Below are positions 13,523 through 13,981 of a stretch of 13,981 nucleotides of DNA, one piece after another (the first letter of the stretch is position 1; every line of letters starts with the position of its first letter). Source of the stretch: Vulcanimicrobiota bacterium (GTDB lineage: Bacteria; Vulcanimicrobiota; Vulcanimicrobiia; Vulcanimicrobiales; Vulcanimicrobiaceae); the NCBI GenBank assembly GCA_019233415.1, contig JAFAMK010000313.1, forward strand, positions 1 through 13,981. Direction: 5' to 3'. The notes under the pieces are model-generated. The model saw only the letters and a program-made list of their open reading frames with translations, was not told the origin of the DNA and did not search any database. A program made the translations under genes and the position numbers.

Positions 13523-13981
13523 ATGTCGGGCCCTGAAGTCCTCATCCCCCTGGCCGGTATCTTCTTCTTGTTCGGCGCCCCGGTGTTGGCGTTCGTCGTC
13601 TCCCGGGTGCTGCGCCACCAGGAGCGGATGGAGATGCTGCGGCGCGGGATGATCCCGCCGCCGGAGTTCTCCGACCGGCGCGCGTACCGCGCCTGGCGCA
13701 AGGCCGGCTCGCCGTGGCCGCCGCCAGGTGCCGGCCCACAGGCCACACCCTGGACGACCGGTCCGGCGACGCAGCCGACCCAGGCCTGGAGCGCGCCGGA
13801 GGACGACCCGCAGCAGGCGCTGTTCAAGGGAATCCGGCTGACGCTGATCGGCTTTGCGATCCTGCTCGGGCTCTCGTTCATCGGCGGCGGTCACGGCGGC
13901 CCGTGGCTGCTCGGCGGTCTGGTCCCGATGTTCGTGGGGATCGCGCAGATCATCATCGCGCTGCTCTCGGGCGCGCAGCTG
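13523..13981 (+). CDS. DUF6249-like membrane protein, 3'-truncated by window edge
   Basis: An open frame from ATG 13523 reaches the end of the window without a stop, giving 153 residues of a membrane protein. TM1 is at ~6-27 (VLIPLAGIFFLFGAPVLAFVVS). It is followed by RHQERMEMLRRGMIPP, which resembles the juxtamembrane motif HRERMAMIEKG of DUF6249 proteins. A Pro/Gln/Thr-rich cytoplasmic or linker segment runs ~63-100, then TM2 (~105-122) and TM3 (~127-148). It starts two bases after the DUF4097 stop, with AAGGAG at 13504-13509, so it belongs to the same transcript and presumably the same ECF regulon. The function of the family is unknown. The coding frame is well supported; the family call is moderate. 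Confidence 0.8.
   Translation, partial: MSGPEVLIPLAGIFFLFGAPVLAFVVSRVLRHQERMEMLRRGMIPPPEFSDRRAYRAWRKAGSPWPPPGAGPQATPWTTGPATQPTQAWSAPEDDPQQALFKGIRLTLIGFAILLGLSFIGGGHGGPWLLGGLVPMFVGIAQIIIALLSGAQL

Noticed and set aside
1..13981. tRNA, rRNA, CRISPR array, IS element or phage genes
   Set aside because: Scanning by eye found no cloverleaf, repeat-spacer array, transposase or integrase motif, and no terminal inverted repeats.

Overview
The window is 14 kb of very GC-rich, densely coding bacterial DNA. There are no RNA genes, IS elements or CRISPR arrays, and no gap over 300 bases lacks a gene. GTG starts, one-to-four-base gene overlaps, several Shine-Dalgarno-poor starts and strong C/G third-position use are common. 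An exported tricorn-type protease, c-type cytochrome-like proteins, DUF4097 proteins and ECF sigma factors would fit a high-GC, deep-branching environmental lineage such as Eremiobacterota-like or related bacteria. I cannot fix the taxonomy from this sequence.

Left region (1-4811). A DUF1501 protein, cut by the left edge, is followed on the plus strand by a 1078-aa secreted tricorn-like protease and a DUF302 protein. A degenerate tandem array of a REP-like intergenic repeat then separates DUF302 from a convergent two-gene unit.

Middle region (4809-8268). A c-type cytochrome/beta-barrel-like protein and a YceI-family periplasmic protein form a translationally coupled minus-strand operon. Two DtxR/IdeR-like inverted repeats lie over its start codon and ribosome binding site, which suggests metal-responsive repression. 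Upstream lies a small secreted protein of unknown function. Divergent from that is a plus-strand pair, an MBL-fold hydrolase and a GNAT acetyltransferase, which ends base-to-base against the next minus-strand operon.

Right region (8266-13981). This is the most interesting part. A five-gene minus-strand operon encodes an ECF sigma factor, a two-TM putative anti-sigma factor, an OmpR-type response regulator, a sensor histidine kinase and a large exported DUF4097-like beta-repeat protein. Divergent from it are a second, membrane-anchored DUF4097 protein and a DUF6249-like membrane protein that runs off the right edge. Between the two units are two back-to-back promoters of identical ECF type (GAAAC-N16-CGTA on each strand, with the -35 elements only 3 bp apart). 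Both promoters would give nearly leaderless transcripts. I infer one self-amplifying envelope-sensing module that combines an ECF circuit with a two-component circuit and is flanked by DUF4097 proteins.

The histidine kinase of this module is broken by a single in-frame TAG and also lacks a canonical start codon. It is therefore a recent pseudogene, a split kinase, or a site of sequence error or recoding.
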